From: an uncultured Rhodospirillaceae bacterium
GTDB taxonomy: Bacteria; Pseudomonadota; Alphaproteobacteria; RF32; CAG-239
DNA: 5,239 nt
Assembly: GCA_900320035.1 (NCBI GenBank)
Contig: ONQU01000090.1
Location: 1 to 5,239, forward strand
Reading direction: 5' to 3'
Both the position numbers and the translations under genes were made by a program. The notes below the pieces were generated by a model. The model was not told where the DNA came from and ran no database searches. It saw only the letters and a program-made list of their open reading frames with translations. Numbering within the stretch: position 1 is the stretch's first letter; every line of letters starts with the position of its first letter. Positions 1-5,063 of this stretch are shown here, in pieces.

Positions 1-108
1 CTGATTCTGTTTCGGGTAAATCGCAATATAAAAGAAAACATGGCAATTTTGGCGTTGCTCTATATCTGCGGTGTGAGCGGCGGTTTGCTCAGTCGGTTAA
101 TTTTTTAA
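1..108 (+). CDS. C-terminal end of an unidentified membrane protein (partial)
   Basis: An open frame enters from the left edge and ends at TAA 106-108, giving 35 visible residues. They consist of a short basic stretch (RVNRNIKEN) followed by a hydrophobic, glycine-rich segment (MAILALLYICGVSGGLLSRLIF) that would span the membrane and end the protein at the bilayer edge. The next gene starts only 9 bases downstream on the same strand, so the two are probably co-transcribed. The fragment is too short for me to assign a family. A small DUF-type inner-membrane protein is plausible but unproven. The frame is supported by its clean end and the tight spacing to the next gene. Confidence 0.6.
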   Translation: MILFRVNRNIKENMAILALLYICGVSGGLLSRLIF

Positions 109-117
109 CAAGAGAAT

Positions 118-690
118 ATGATGTTTTATTTCTTGACCATTTTAGCTTTGGTTTTGGCTGTTTTAGGCACACTGATTATTGTAGTGTTGGGCGTGGCCGG
201 AGCCTATTTGATTGTGGTCGGACGGTTTATGCGTACGTCGCCGCCGGTGCCGTCATCGGGACGCGTTAAAGACGCTATGTTGCAAGATGCGGTGACGCTT
301 TTAGAAGCACAGCAAAATTTAACGGTGGTCGATTTGGGTAGCGGTTGGGGAACACTGTTGCTCCCATTGGCGCGAAAATTTCCGCAACATCGATTCATCG
401 GTTATGAATTGGCACGATTGCCTTATTTTATCAGTCGGTGGCGGGCGCGAAAATTAGCTAATTTGCAATTCGCTCGGCAAGATTTTTTTACGGCAGATTT
501 GGTTAATGCCGATGTGGTCTTTTGCTTTTTGTTACCGACGGCGATGCAACAGTGTCAGGAAAAAATTGTGCCGCAACTACAAGCAGGAGCAGTGCTCTAT
601 GCTAATCGGTTTGCGCTGCCGAATATTGCGCCGCTGCGGTGGAAATCGTTCGGTTCAGCGTATGAAACCTACTACGTTTATCGGTTTTGA
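118..690 (+). CDS. Membrane-anchored class I SAM-dependent methyltransferase, FAM173/ATPSCKMT-like
   Basis: This 190-residue protein begins with one long hydrophobic segment (about residues 4-36) that should anchor it in the inner membrane. A Rossmann methyltransferase domain follows. Visible SAM-binding signatures are motif I VVDLGSGWG (70-78), the acidic end of strand 2 in GYE (95-97, E97) and QDFF (121-124). The rest of the layout (FISRWRAR after the glutamate, the FCFLLP strand near 135-140, an ANRFALP strand near 162-168 and a final YETYYVYRF strand) resembles the FAM173 family. The eukaryotic members of that family are membrane-anchored and methylate lysines in the ATP synthase c subunit or the ADP/ATP carrier. 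The bacterial substrate cannot be read from sequence. Two ATG codons stand in tandem at 118 and 121. The purine-rich AGAGA at 111-115 is better spaced for ATG 121, so the start may be one codon later. The gene lies 9 bases after the preceding membrane-protein gene. Confidence 0.82.
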   Translation: MMFYFLTILALVLAVLGTLIIVVLGVAGAYLIVVGRFMRTSPPVPSSGRVKDAMLQDAVTLLEAQQNLTVVDLGSGWGTLLLPLARKFPQHRFIGYELARLPYFISRWRARKLANLQFARQDFFTADLVNADVVFCFLLPTAMQQCQEKIVPQLQAGAVLYANRFALPNIAPLRWKSFGSAYETYYVYRF

Positions 691-707
691 AAATTAAATC
701 AATAGAC

Positions 708-736
708 TTGCTTTTAGTTGAAAAATAAGGTACAAT
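708..736 (+). promoter_or_regulatory. Predicted sigma-70-type promoter of the 94-residue membrane protein
   Basis: A -35 box TTGCTT (708-713) and a -10 box TACAAT (731-736) are separated by exactly 17 bases. Transcription would start near 743, leaving a leader of only about 17 bases before ATG 760. The boxes match the consensus at 4/6 and 5/6 positions. The region is an AT-rich gap just after a stop codon, as expected for a promoter. Confidence 0.55.
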
Positions 737-744
737 AAAAGCAA
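708..744. repeat. 8-bp inverted repeat spanning the promoter
   Basis: TTGCTTTT (708-715) is matched by its exact reverse complement AAAAGCAA (737-744). One arm contains the -35 box and the other covers the predicted transcription start. The arms are 29 bp apart start to start, close to three helical turns. This could be an operator-like dyad, but TTGCTTTT also occurs inside coding regions (522-529 and near 4630), so chance is a serious alternative. Confidence 0.35.
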
Positions 745-759
745 TTAAATTTAAGGATT

Positions 760-1044
760 ATGGAAAATTATTTAGAATTATTATTGGATTATCTACCGTG
801 GATTCTTATTCTTGCGGTAGGTATTATGGGATGGATACGTACGGGATTTCATGGAGGTATGGGCGTCGCTTTGTTGTGTTTATTTATCACATACATAAGC
901 GCTGCTTTCGATCTTGTTTGGATTGGAATAGCATTTAGCTTGTTTACGCTTATGGGATATCTACGTATTCCGAAATGGCTCTGGTGGGGAATTATTATTA
1001 CCGCAATCGGAGCAGGAATTTTATGGTGGCAGAATATTATTTGA
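760..1044 (+). CDS. Small multi-pass membrane protein of unknown function
   Basis: The product is 94 residues and almost entirely hydrophobic. I see segments at about 7-26, 32-50, 53-67 and 72-92, which would give three or four membrane passes. Charged residues are confined to short loops such as IRTG (26-29) and RIPK (69-72). Tryptophans cluster near the ends of the hydrophobic stretches (WLWW at 73-76, WW at 89-90), as is common at membrane interfaces. I do not recognise a family. Support for a real gene comes from a well-formed promoter directly upstream and a strong terminator 16 bases after the stop. AAGGA (753-757) sits only 2 bases before ATG 760, which is unusually close for a ribosome binding site, so initiation may be weak or largely leader-driven. 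Confidence 0.72.
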   Translation: MENYLELLLDYLPWILILAVGIMGWIRTGFHGGMGVALLCLFITYISAAFDLVWIGIAFSLFTLMGYLRIPKWLWWGIIITAIGAGILWWQNII

Positions 1045-1060
1045 GCTATCATACAAATAA

Positions 1061-1098
1061 AAAACATCTCGTTTGCTTTGCGGCAGACGAGATGTTTT
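1061..1098. terminator. Bidirectional intrinsic terminator between convergent genes
   Basis: A 16-bp stem is formed by 1061-1076 (AAAACATCTCGTTTGC) and 1083-1098 (GCAGACGAGATGTTTT), with one G-T wobble and a 6-base loop at 1077-1082. On the + strand it is followed by CTTTTAATTT. On the - strand it is followed by TTTTTATTTG. It lies between the stop of the small membrane protein (1044) and the stop of the convergent charged-protein gene (1119), so it can end transcripts from both sides. Confidence 0.88.
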
Positions 1099-1118
1099 CT
1101 TTTAATTTAAAATAGTAT

Positions 1119-2207
1119 TTAATTGCCTAAAGTATTTACTTTTAATTTTTTCATGGTTGCTACCGGATTTATTTTTACCGTATTACTTTGCTGTTTGATA
1201 TACGATTTTTCGGTTTTACGAGCTTCTTTTGTGGCTCTTTTCTGTGCTTTTTCAGCTTCTTTTTCGGCTTTTTTACGAGCCTTTTGAACATCTTTTATCA
1301 TTTTGGCTTCGACTTCAACTTTCGTCATTTCATCATAATAGGCTTTATGGAGAGATTGTAGATCATCTTTGTTGCGGGCCAGACCTTTATATTTTTCTTT
1401 CAAAGCCGCAAAACGTTCCGGATCTTCTCTGTACATTTTACGGACAGTAGCACATTGTTCTTTAGTAAGAGGAAGTTCAGGTTCTTGCGGATCTTGAGAA
1501 ATATTTAAATTCGGATTATCGGTTCTTGGCATCGGTGTCAGAGTATTGGTTAAGTCTGCTTTTGCCTGATTTGCATAGGTTTTAACTTCCGGCATTTTCG
1601 GTGTTTCTTGAACTTGAGATTCTGCCGGTTGTTCGCGTTTAGTGGTGCGCCGCGGAGCCGGTTTGGCTTGCTCATTGCGCGATTCGCTTAACAGTTTATC
1701 TTTTATAGCCGTGTATTTTTTTGCATCCAAATGTGCAACATGTTCCAACGCTGTGCGCGAATTCATCGATTTTTCACCGACCATTTTGGCATAATCATTC
1801 GGACGATTTATGGCATACCAAGCCACATCGTAAGCATCCGTACCATATGTTTGGGCTAAAGTGGCGGTCATTTTATCGGCATCAACACTTCGATTCGCGC
1901 CATTGATTCTATTCATATATTCAATCATTCTTTGCAGCTTTGTTTTATCCGCATCGCTTAGGCTTTTTTCTTGTTTTGGGGAACGTTCCTTATTCCACTT
2001 TTGTAGCAAACCAACATTTTGTTGTTGCCAATATTTAGAACCTTTTTTCTTTTCTTCAGAAGTCAGTTCGCAGATAAGCACAGCACCGCTGGCAGATCTA
2101 CCATAAATTTTCAGTTCTCCGCGATTAATCAAATTAAGTTTTTCTTTATCGCTGAGTTCCTTAAGTTTCTTTTTCGTTTCAGATTCTGATTTATTGTTTT
2201 CGCTCAT
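1119..2207 (-). CDS. Highly charged hypothetical protein, 362 residues
   Basis: I do not recognise this protein. It has no signal peptide or membrane segment and should be cytoplasmic. The N-terminus (1-30) is rich in Lys, Glu and Ser. A small, more ordered patch follows (IYGRSASGAVLICELT, 34-49). Two helical, aromatic-containing segments flank a Pro/Gln/Thr-rich linker (about 180-247): the first around 88-178 contains YDVAWYAINRPNDYAKM, the second around 248-296 contains YREDPERFAALKEKY. Residues about 297-336 form a Lys/Ala/Glu-rich stretch (KARKKAEKEAEKAQKRATKE) that probably makes one long basic helix or coiled coil. The last 25 residues are basic. The ATG at 2205-2207 is preceded by a strong GGGAGAA site. 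The gene follows rluD after 70 bases on the same strand. Such composition would fit a structural, nucleic-acid-binding or host-directed protein, but nothing visible decides among these. Confidence 0.78.
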   Translation of the reverse strand: MSENNKSESETKKKLKELSDKEKLNLINRGELKIYGRSASGAVLICELTSEEKKKGSKYWQQQNVGLLQKWNKERSPKQEKSLSDADKTKLQRMIEYMNRINGANRSVDADKMTATLAQTYGTDAYDVAWYAINRPNDYAKMVGEKSMNSRTALEHVAHLDAKKYTAIKDKLLSESRNEQAKPAPRRTTKREQPAESQVQETPKMPEVKTYANQAKADLTNTLTPMPRTDNPNLNISQDPQEPELPLTKEQCATVRKMYREDPERFAALKEKYKGLARNKDDLQSLHKAYYDEMTKVEVEAKMIKDVQKARKKAEKEAEKAQKRATKEARKTEKSYIKQQSNTVKINPVATMKKLKVNTLGN

Positions 2208-2212
2208 AATTA

Positions 2213-2219
2213 TTCTCCC
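2213..2219 (-). promoter_or_regulatory. Strong ribosome binding site of the charged hypothetical protein
   Basis: On the - strand GGGAGAA occupies 2219-2213, with five bases (2212-2208) between it and the ATG at 2207-2205. It is among the best Shine-Dalgarno matches in the window and supports this start codon. Confidence 0.7.
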
Positions 2220-2250
2220 GTTTATATCACCACTAAAATCACTGTATCAC

Positions 2251-2277
2251 AAAATTAATCATAAGTATATTAATTTT
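2251..2277. repeat. AT-only 9-bp inverted repeat directly after rluD
   Basis: AAAATTAAT (2251-2259) and ATTAATTTT (2269-2277) are perfect inverted copies with a 9-base loop. The repeat abuts the rluD stop codon (2278-2280) and precedes the next gene on the same strand. With no G-C pairs the hairpin would be weak. It could be a leaky terminator or attenuator, a protein-binding palindrome, or chance in AT-rich DNA. Confidence 0.35.
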
Positions 2278-3270
2278 TTATGACACTTCAGATGCCGCAA
2301 AAGCTTGCAAGAGAGAGAGCAAATTTTGTAGATCATTTGGTAAGTCTGAATCAAACTGCATCAGTTGACCAGTGCGCGGATGTATGAACCCCAAACTTTT
2401 GGCATGAAGCGCTTGTCGTGGAAAATTATTAACGGCAGTTTTAATATTTGTCGGCAACATAATTTCTGATTTTTTATTTTTAACATATACCTGATCGCCG
2501 ATAAGTGCGTGGCCTTTAGAACTCAAATGGACACGAATTTGGTGGGTACGGCCGGTTTCGAGATTGCACTGTACCAAAGCGGCGACACGGCCGAAAATTT
2601 GCCGTGTTTGATAATGGGTAATTGCCGGTTTACCGCCCGATTCGACAATAGCCATTTTTTTGCGGTCAAATGAGCTGCGACCGATGTTGCCGACAATGGT
2701 GCCATTCAATGGATTCGGCACACCATAAACCAAAGCATAATAAGTGCGTTCAATGCTATGAGCGGCAAATTGTTCGCTCAAATTTTGGTGCGCTAAATCA
2801 TTTTTTGCCACCACAAGTAAGCCGCTGGTGTCTTTATCAATACGGTGGACAATACCCGGACGCTTCACGCCACCGATACCCGATAAACTGTCAGCACAGT
2901 GATACAACAGGGCATTCACCAATGTGCCGTGCCAAGCACCGGCGGCCGGATGCACGGTCATGCCGGAGGGTTTGTTGACCACCAGTAAATCAGCATCTTC
3001 ATAAACAATATTGAGATCAATATTTTCCGGCTGCGGCTCAGCCTCTTCGGCCGGCGGTATGGTAACAACATAAGCATCACCGGTTTTAACTTTATGGGCA
3101 TTATCGATTAACAATGTTTCATCAAGGGCGACATAGCCGCCGGTAATCAGCTTTTGCAAGCGCGCACGCGAAATTTCCGGCAGGTTTAGAACCAAAAACT
3201 TATCCAGACGCATATTATTTTGTACCGCTTCAACCTCTGGTAATAAAAATGTTTTATCTTCTCTTGTCAT
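2278..3270 (-). CDS. rluD: Ribosomal large subunit pseudouridine synthase, RluD type
   Basis: RluD converts specific uridines of 23S rRNA (helix 69) to pseudouridine during large-subunit assembly. The 330-residue product starts with an S4 RNA-binding domain (about 20-75, from MRLDKFLV), followed by the RluA-family catalytic domain. The signature HRIDKDTSGLLVVAK (142-156) contains the catalytic aspartate D145. Further family landmarks are VNKPSGMTVHP (98-108), ETGRTHQIRVHL (238-249) and RQALHAKSLGF (285-295). Length is as expected for the family. The frame remains open upstream to an ATG at 3330, but the extra 20 residues are an Ile/Phe/Tyr-rich translation of the AT-rich promoter region, so I place the start at ATG 3268-3270, just before the first family-like sequence. 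The Shine-Dalgarno is weak (AAAG/A-rich). RluA or RluC paralogues are the alternative, but the overall organisation favours RluD. Confidence 0.93.
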   Translation of the reverse strand: MTREDKTFLLPEVEAVQNNMRLDKFLVLNLPEISRARLQKLITGGYVALDETLLIDNAHKVKTGDAYVVTIPPAEEAEPQPENIDLNIVYEDADLLVVNKPSGMTVHPAAGAWHGTLVNALLYHCADSLSGIGGVKRPGIVHRIDKDTSGLLVVAKNDLAHQNLSEQFAAHSIERTYYALVYGVPNPLNGTIVGNIGRSSFDRKKMAIVESGGKPAITHYQTRQIFGRVAALVQCNLETGRTHQIRVHLSSKGHALIGDQVYVKNKKSEIMLPTNIKTAVNNFPRQALHAKSLGFIHPRTGQLMQFDSDLPNDLQNLLSLLQAFAASEVS

Positions 3271-3277
3271 TTTTTTC

Positions 3278-3306
3278 TTTATAAAATATATATTATGAAT
3301 TATAAT
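3278..3306 (+). promoter_or_regulatory. Predicted promoter of the 309-residue hypothetical gene
   Basis: A perfect consensus -10 box TATAAT (3301-3306) lies 17 bases downstream of a weaker -35 box TTTATA (3278-3283, 4/6). The start point would be near 3313, about 40 bases before ATG 3353. The box overlaps the predicted -10 of the divergent rluD promoter. Confidence 0.5.
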
Positions 3307-3330
3307 ATACAATAAGTGCAGAAAAAGCAA
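3302..3330 (-). promoter_or_regulatory. Predicted rluD promoter
   Basis: Reading the - strand, TTGCTT (3330-3325) is followed after 17 bases by TATTAT (3307-3302), a 4/6 and 5/6 match to the sigma-70 consensus. Transcription would start near 3295, some 25 bases upstream of the chosen rluD ATG. This also places the alternative ATG at 3330 upstream of the transcript, supporting the shorter rluD. Confidence 0.5.
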
Positions 3331-3339
3331 GCTTCAGAT

Positions 3340-3343
3340 GAGG
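3340..3343 (+). promoter_or_regulatory. Ribosome binding site of the 309-residue hypothetical gene
   Basis: GAGG at 3340-3343 stands 9 bases before ATG 3353. It is a usable Shine-Dalgarno and supports that start. Confidence 0.55.
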
Positions 3344-3352
3344 TAAAGATTT

Positions 3353-4282
3353 ATGGCTGAAAAAAACATATTTGACGATAATGAAGACTTTGAAAAGTTG
3401 TTGAATAGTTTTATTAATGATAAAAACGGCGCAGACAGCGAAGACGAAAAAAAGACCGATTCGCCATTTGGTAAATTGAGCGAAGAAGGTGAAAAAATTA
3501 ATGCACAAATTTCGGCTGAAATGGAAGAAGATTTAGCGGCGGTTTTAGCCGTTGGTAAAGAAGAAGCGGTTGCCGCCGAGCAGGAAAATCTGCCGAATTT
3601 GGGAGCCGATGAATCTGAACTGGCACAAGCGTTCATTAATTTTCAAGCTTCGGTTGATAAATTAACTAAAGAGAATTTAAAGCAAAATTTTGAGTGTTTG
3701 TTCAGTATTGATGATTTATATCCGAATTATAAACCGAGTGTCGGGCGCTTAATTTCCAATGATATTGTCAACGGCTGGATGCTTTTGAGTAAAATGTTTC
3801 CGAATGAAATCGGTAAATTTTCGCCATCATCCAGCGATGAGGAATTTTTAAACTTTGCGGAAAAATTACAAAATCAGGATTTGCAGCTGGCGGTTATTTC
3901 ATATGTGGAAATTTTGATTGATATCGAAAGTTGTGAACTTGGCTATCAAGCTAAGTTGCTACGCTATCAGGAAACGCACATTAAGCGGATTATGTATGAA
4001 GAATATTTGGCACGCAAAGAGCGGCAACAAAAATTTGTTGATGCCGTTAAAAAGCGTAATTTTCCGATAGATGCCGAGCGGCTTATCACGAATTATTTTC
4101 GCGTATCGCAGAAAGATTTTGATGGTGCTTACAAAGCCTTAACGACTAATCCTGCCATCTTTGCACCGATTGATTTCAGCAAAATTAAACCGCGGTGGTT
4201 TGGTTTGCTTAAAGTTACGCCCAAAGACGGCATCCGTTTAAATATAAAAATCGGCAATTTTTTGAAAAAACTTAAAGTTTAG
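3353..4282 (+). CDS. Hypothetical soluble protein with acidic N-terminus and basic C-terminus, 309 residues
   Basis: I do not recognise a family. The protein has no signal peptide or membrane segment. Residues 1-85 are strongly acidic and probably flexible (DDNEDFEKLL, DSEDEKKTD, EEGEK, AEMEED). Residues about 86-240 look like a compact, mostly helical domain with conserved-looking hydrophobic stretches such as FECLFSIDDLYPNY (113-126) and DLQLAVISYVEILIDIESCELGY (176-198, containing one of only two cysteines). A charged helix (207-235) follows. The C-terminal part (241-309) ends in a basic tail GNFLKKLKV. It is transcribed divergently from rluD, with its own promoter and GAGG site, and its last 11 bases overlap the end of the opposite-strand glycosyltransferase gene. 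The polarity of charge suggests a protein-interaction or adaptor role, but that is speculation. Confidence 0.8.
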   Translation: MAEKNIFDDNEDFEKLLNSFINDKNGADSEDEKKTDSPFGKLSEEGEKINAQISAEMEEDLAAVLAVGKEEAVAAEQENLPNLGADESELAQAFINFQASVDKLTKENLKQNFECLFSIDDLYPNYKPSVGRLISNDIVNGWMLLSKMFPNEIGKFSPSSSDEEFLNFAEKLQNQDLQLAVISYVEILIDIESCELGYQAKLLRYQETHIKRIMYEEYLARKERQQKFVDAVKKRNFPIDAERLITNYFRVSQKDFDGAYKALTTNPAIFAPIDFSKIKPRWFGLLKVTPKDGIRLNIKIGNFLKKLKV

Positions 4283-4289
4283 TTTTTTC
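4264..4289. terminator. Possible weak bidirectional terminator in the overlapping gene ends
   Basis: GAAAAAACT (4264-4272) and AGTTTTTTC (4281-4289) form a perfect 9-bp inverted repeat with an 8-base loop, so each strand ends the stem in a run of six T. It is centred on the overlapping stop codons of the two convergent genes, and no other terminator-like structure is nearby. The stem has only two G-C pairs, so it may be weak. Confidence 0.4.
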
Positions 4290-5045
4290 TTTATTTAAAA
4301 GTTGCCACTCAAACCATTTGGCGATTTTTAAGAACCGAAAATAGGCATAGGTTGTTGCCGTCCAAAAACCGCATGTGCCGTAAAAACAATATCTTCTAAT
4401 GAAGTAATAAAACAAAAACTGACGCGGAAATTCGGTATAGAGGCGCAGCCGTGAATAATGTCGATTCTGCTCCACGGCTGTTTTAACCAACTCATCGGTA
4501 TACATATTAAGTTTGTACCAAATACGCGTCAGAGAGATATAAGAATAGTGATGTATTTTATATTTCAGCTGCGTAACTTTGGCATCAGGCCCAACAATAA
4601 CACGGTCATTGGTTAAATAGTCCGGCATGTTGCTTTTGCGGCGGTCATATAAACGCTCTAAATTATATGTTCTGGCCAAAAGACGCGGTTTTTTATCTCC
4701 CGGCATCATATCGCAAATCTTAATTTTATAAGCATCTGCCTGCGGATTATTCATTTCTGCCTTAATTTCAATAATCAACTCCGGCGAAAGCACCTCATCA
4801 GAATCTAGCGAAAGCACCCAGTCATTAGAGCATTGCTCTTGGGCAAAATGCTTCTGAGAAGAAATGTTTTTCCACTGATGAAAGATAAATTTTGCCCCAT
4901 ATTGCTTAGCAATTTCTTCCGTTTTATCGGTGCTACCACTATCAACTACAATAATTTCATCAGCAACCTGACTAACCGCCTCTAAGGTTTTACCTAAGCG
5001 TTGTTCTTCATTAAGTGTAACAATATAAGCTGAAATTTTTACCAT
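4272..5045 (-). CDS. Family 2 glycosyltransferase, WaaE/LgtF-like (probable lipopolysaccharide or lipooligosaccharide core)
   Basis: The 257-residue product has a GT-A fold core. The nucleotide-sugar end shows TLNEEQRL (10-17) and VVDSGSTDKT (33-42). The metal-binding DxD is LDSDE (80-84, D81 and D83). LYDRRKSN (132-139), IHHYS (164-168) and the C-terminal segment YGTCGFWTATTYAYFRFLK (222-240) match the layout of the WaaE/LgtF group, which adds a glucose to core heptose in enterobacteria and Haemophilus/Neisseria. The actual sugar and acceptor here are inferred only. The aromatic C-terminal part (208-250) may associate with the inner-membrane face. The start at ATG 5043-5045 has AAGGA 8 bases upstream. 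The gene begins 18 bases after the tyrS stop and is likely co-transcribed with it. Its stop overlaps the convergent gene by 11 bp. Confidence 0.88.
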   Translation of the reverse strand: MVKISAYIVTLNEEQRLGKTLEAVSQVADEIIVVDSGSTDKTEEIAKQYGAKFIFHQWKNISSQKHFAQEQCSNDWVLSLDSDEVLSPELIIEIKAEMNNPQADAYKIKICDMMPGDKKPRLLARTYNLERLYDRRKSNMPDYLTNDRVIVGPDAKVTQLKYKIHHYSYISLTRIWYKLNMYTDELVKTAVEQNRHYSRLRLYTEFPRQFLFYYFIRRYCFYGTCGFWTATTYAYFRFLKIAKWFEWQLLNKEKTKL

Positions 5046-5053
5046 AGTTCTAG

Positions 5054-5058
5054 TCCTT
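5054..5058 (-). promoter_or_regulatory. Ribosome binding site of the glycosyltransferase gene
   Basis: AAGGA on the - strand (5058-5054) lies 8 bases before ATG 5045, inside the 18-base gap after tyrS. It fixes the start and indicates independent translation from a shared transcript. Confidence 0.7.
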
Positions 5059-5063
5059 ATAAC

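Noticed and set aside
849..1067. 72-codon open frame on the - strand opposite the small membrane protein
   Set aside because: It runs through the left arm of the shared terminator and lacks a ribosome binding site, whereas the sense frame has promoter, start and terminator in order.
1229..2106. Several 60-80-codon open frames on the + strand opposite the charged protein
   Set aside because: Their Phe/Leu/Ser-rich products mirror the Lys/Glu-rich sense strand, and there is no promoter or ribosome binding site for them.
2221..2252. Possible separate promoter for the charged-protein gene (TTGTGA at 2252-2247 and TATAAA at 2226-2221 on the - strand)
   Set aside because: The spacing is about 20 bases and the -10-like box lies almost against the ribosome binding site, so it is a poor promoter; read-through from rluD explains expression as well.
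2255..2276. Paired TTAA-like elements resembling a CtrA site in the gap after rluD
   Set aside because: The spacing between the TTAA copies is 11 rather than the 7 expected for a CtrA box, and AT-rich DNA gives such pairs by chance.
2670..2978. 102-codon open frame on the + strand opposite rluD
   Set aside because: It lies entirely antisense to the conserved RluD catalytic domain; its product is rich in Cys, His and Arg with no recognisable domain, as expected of a shadow frame.
3334..3636. 100-codon open frame on the - strand opposite the start of the 309-residue gene
   Set aside because: Its Ser/Ala-rich, low-complexity translation is the antisense image of the acidic Asp/Glu-rich N-terminus; no ribosome binding site or family support.
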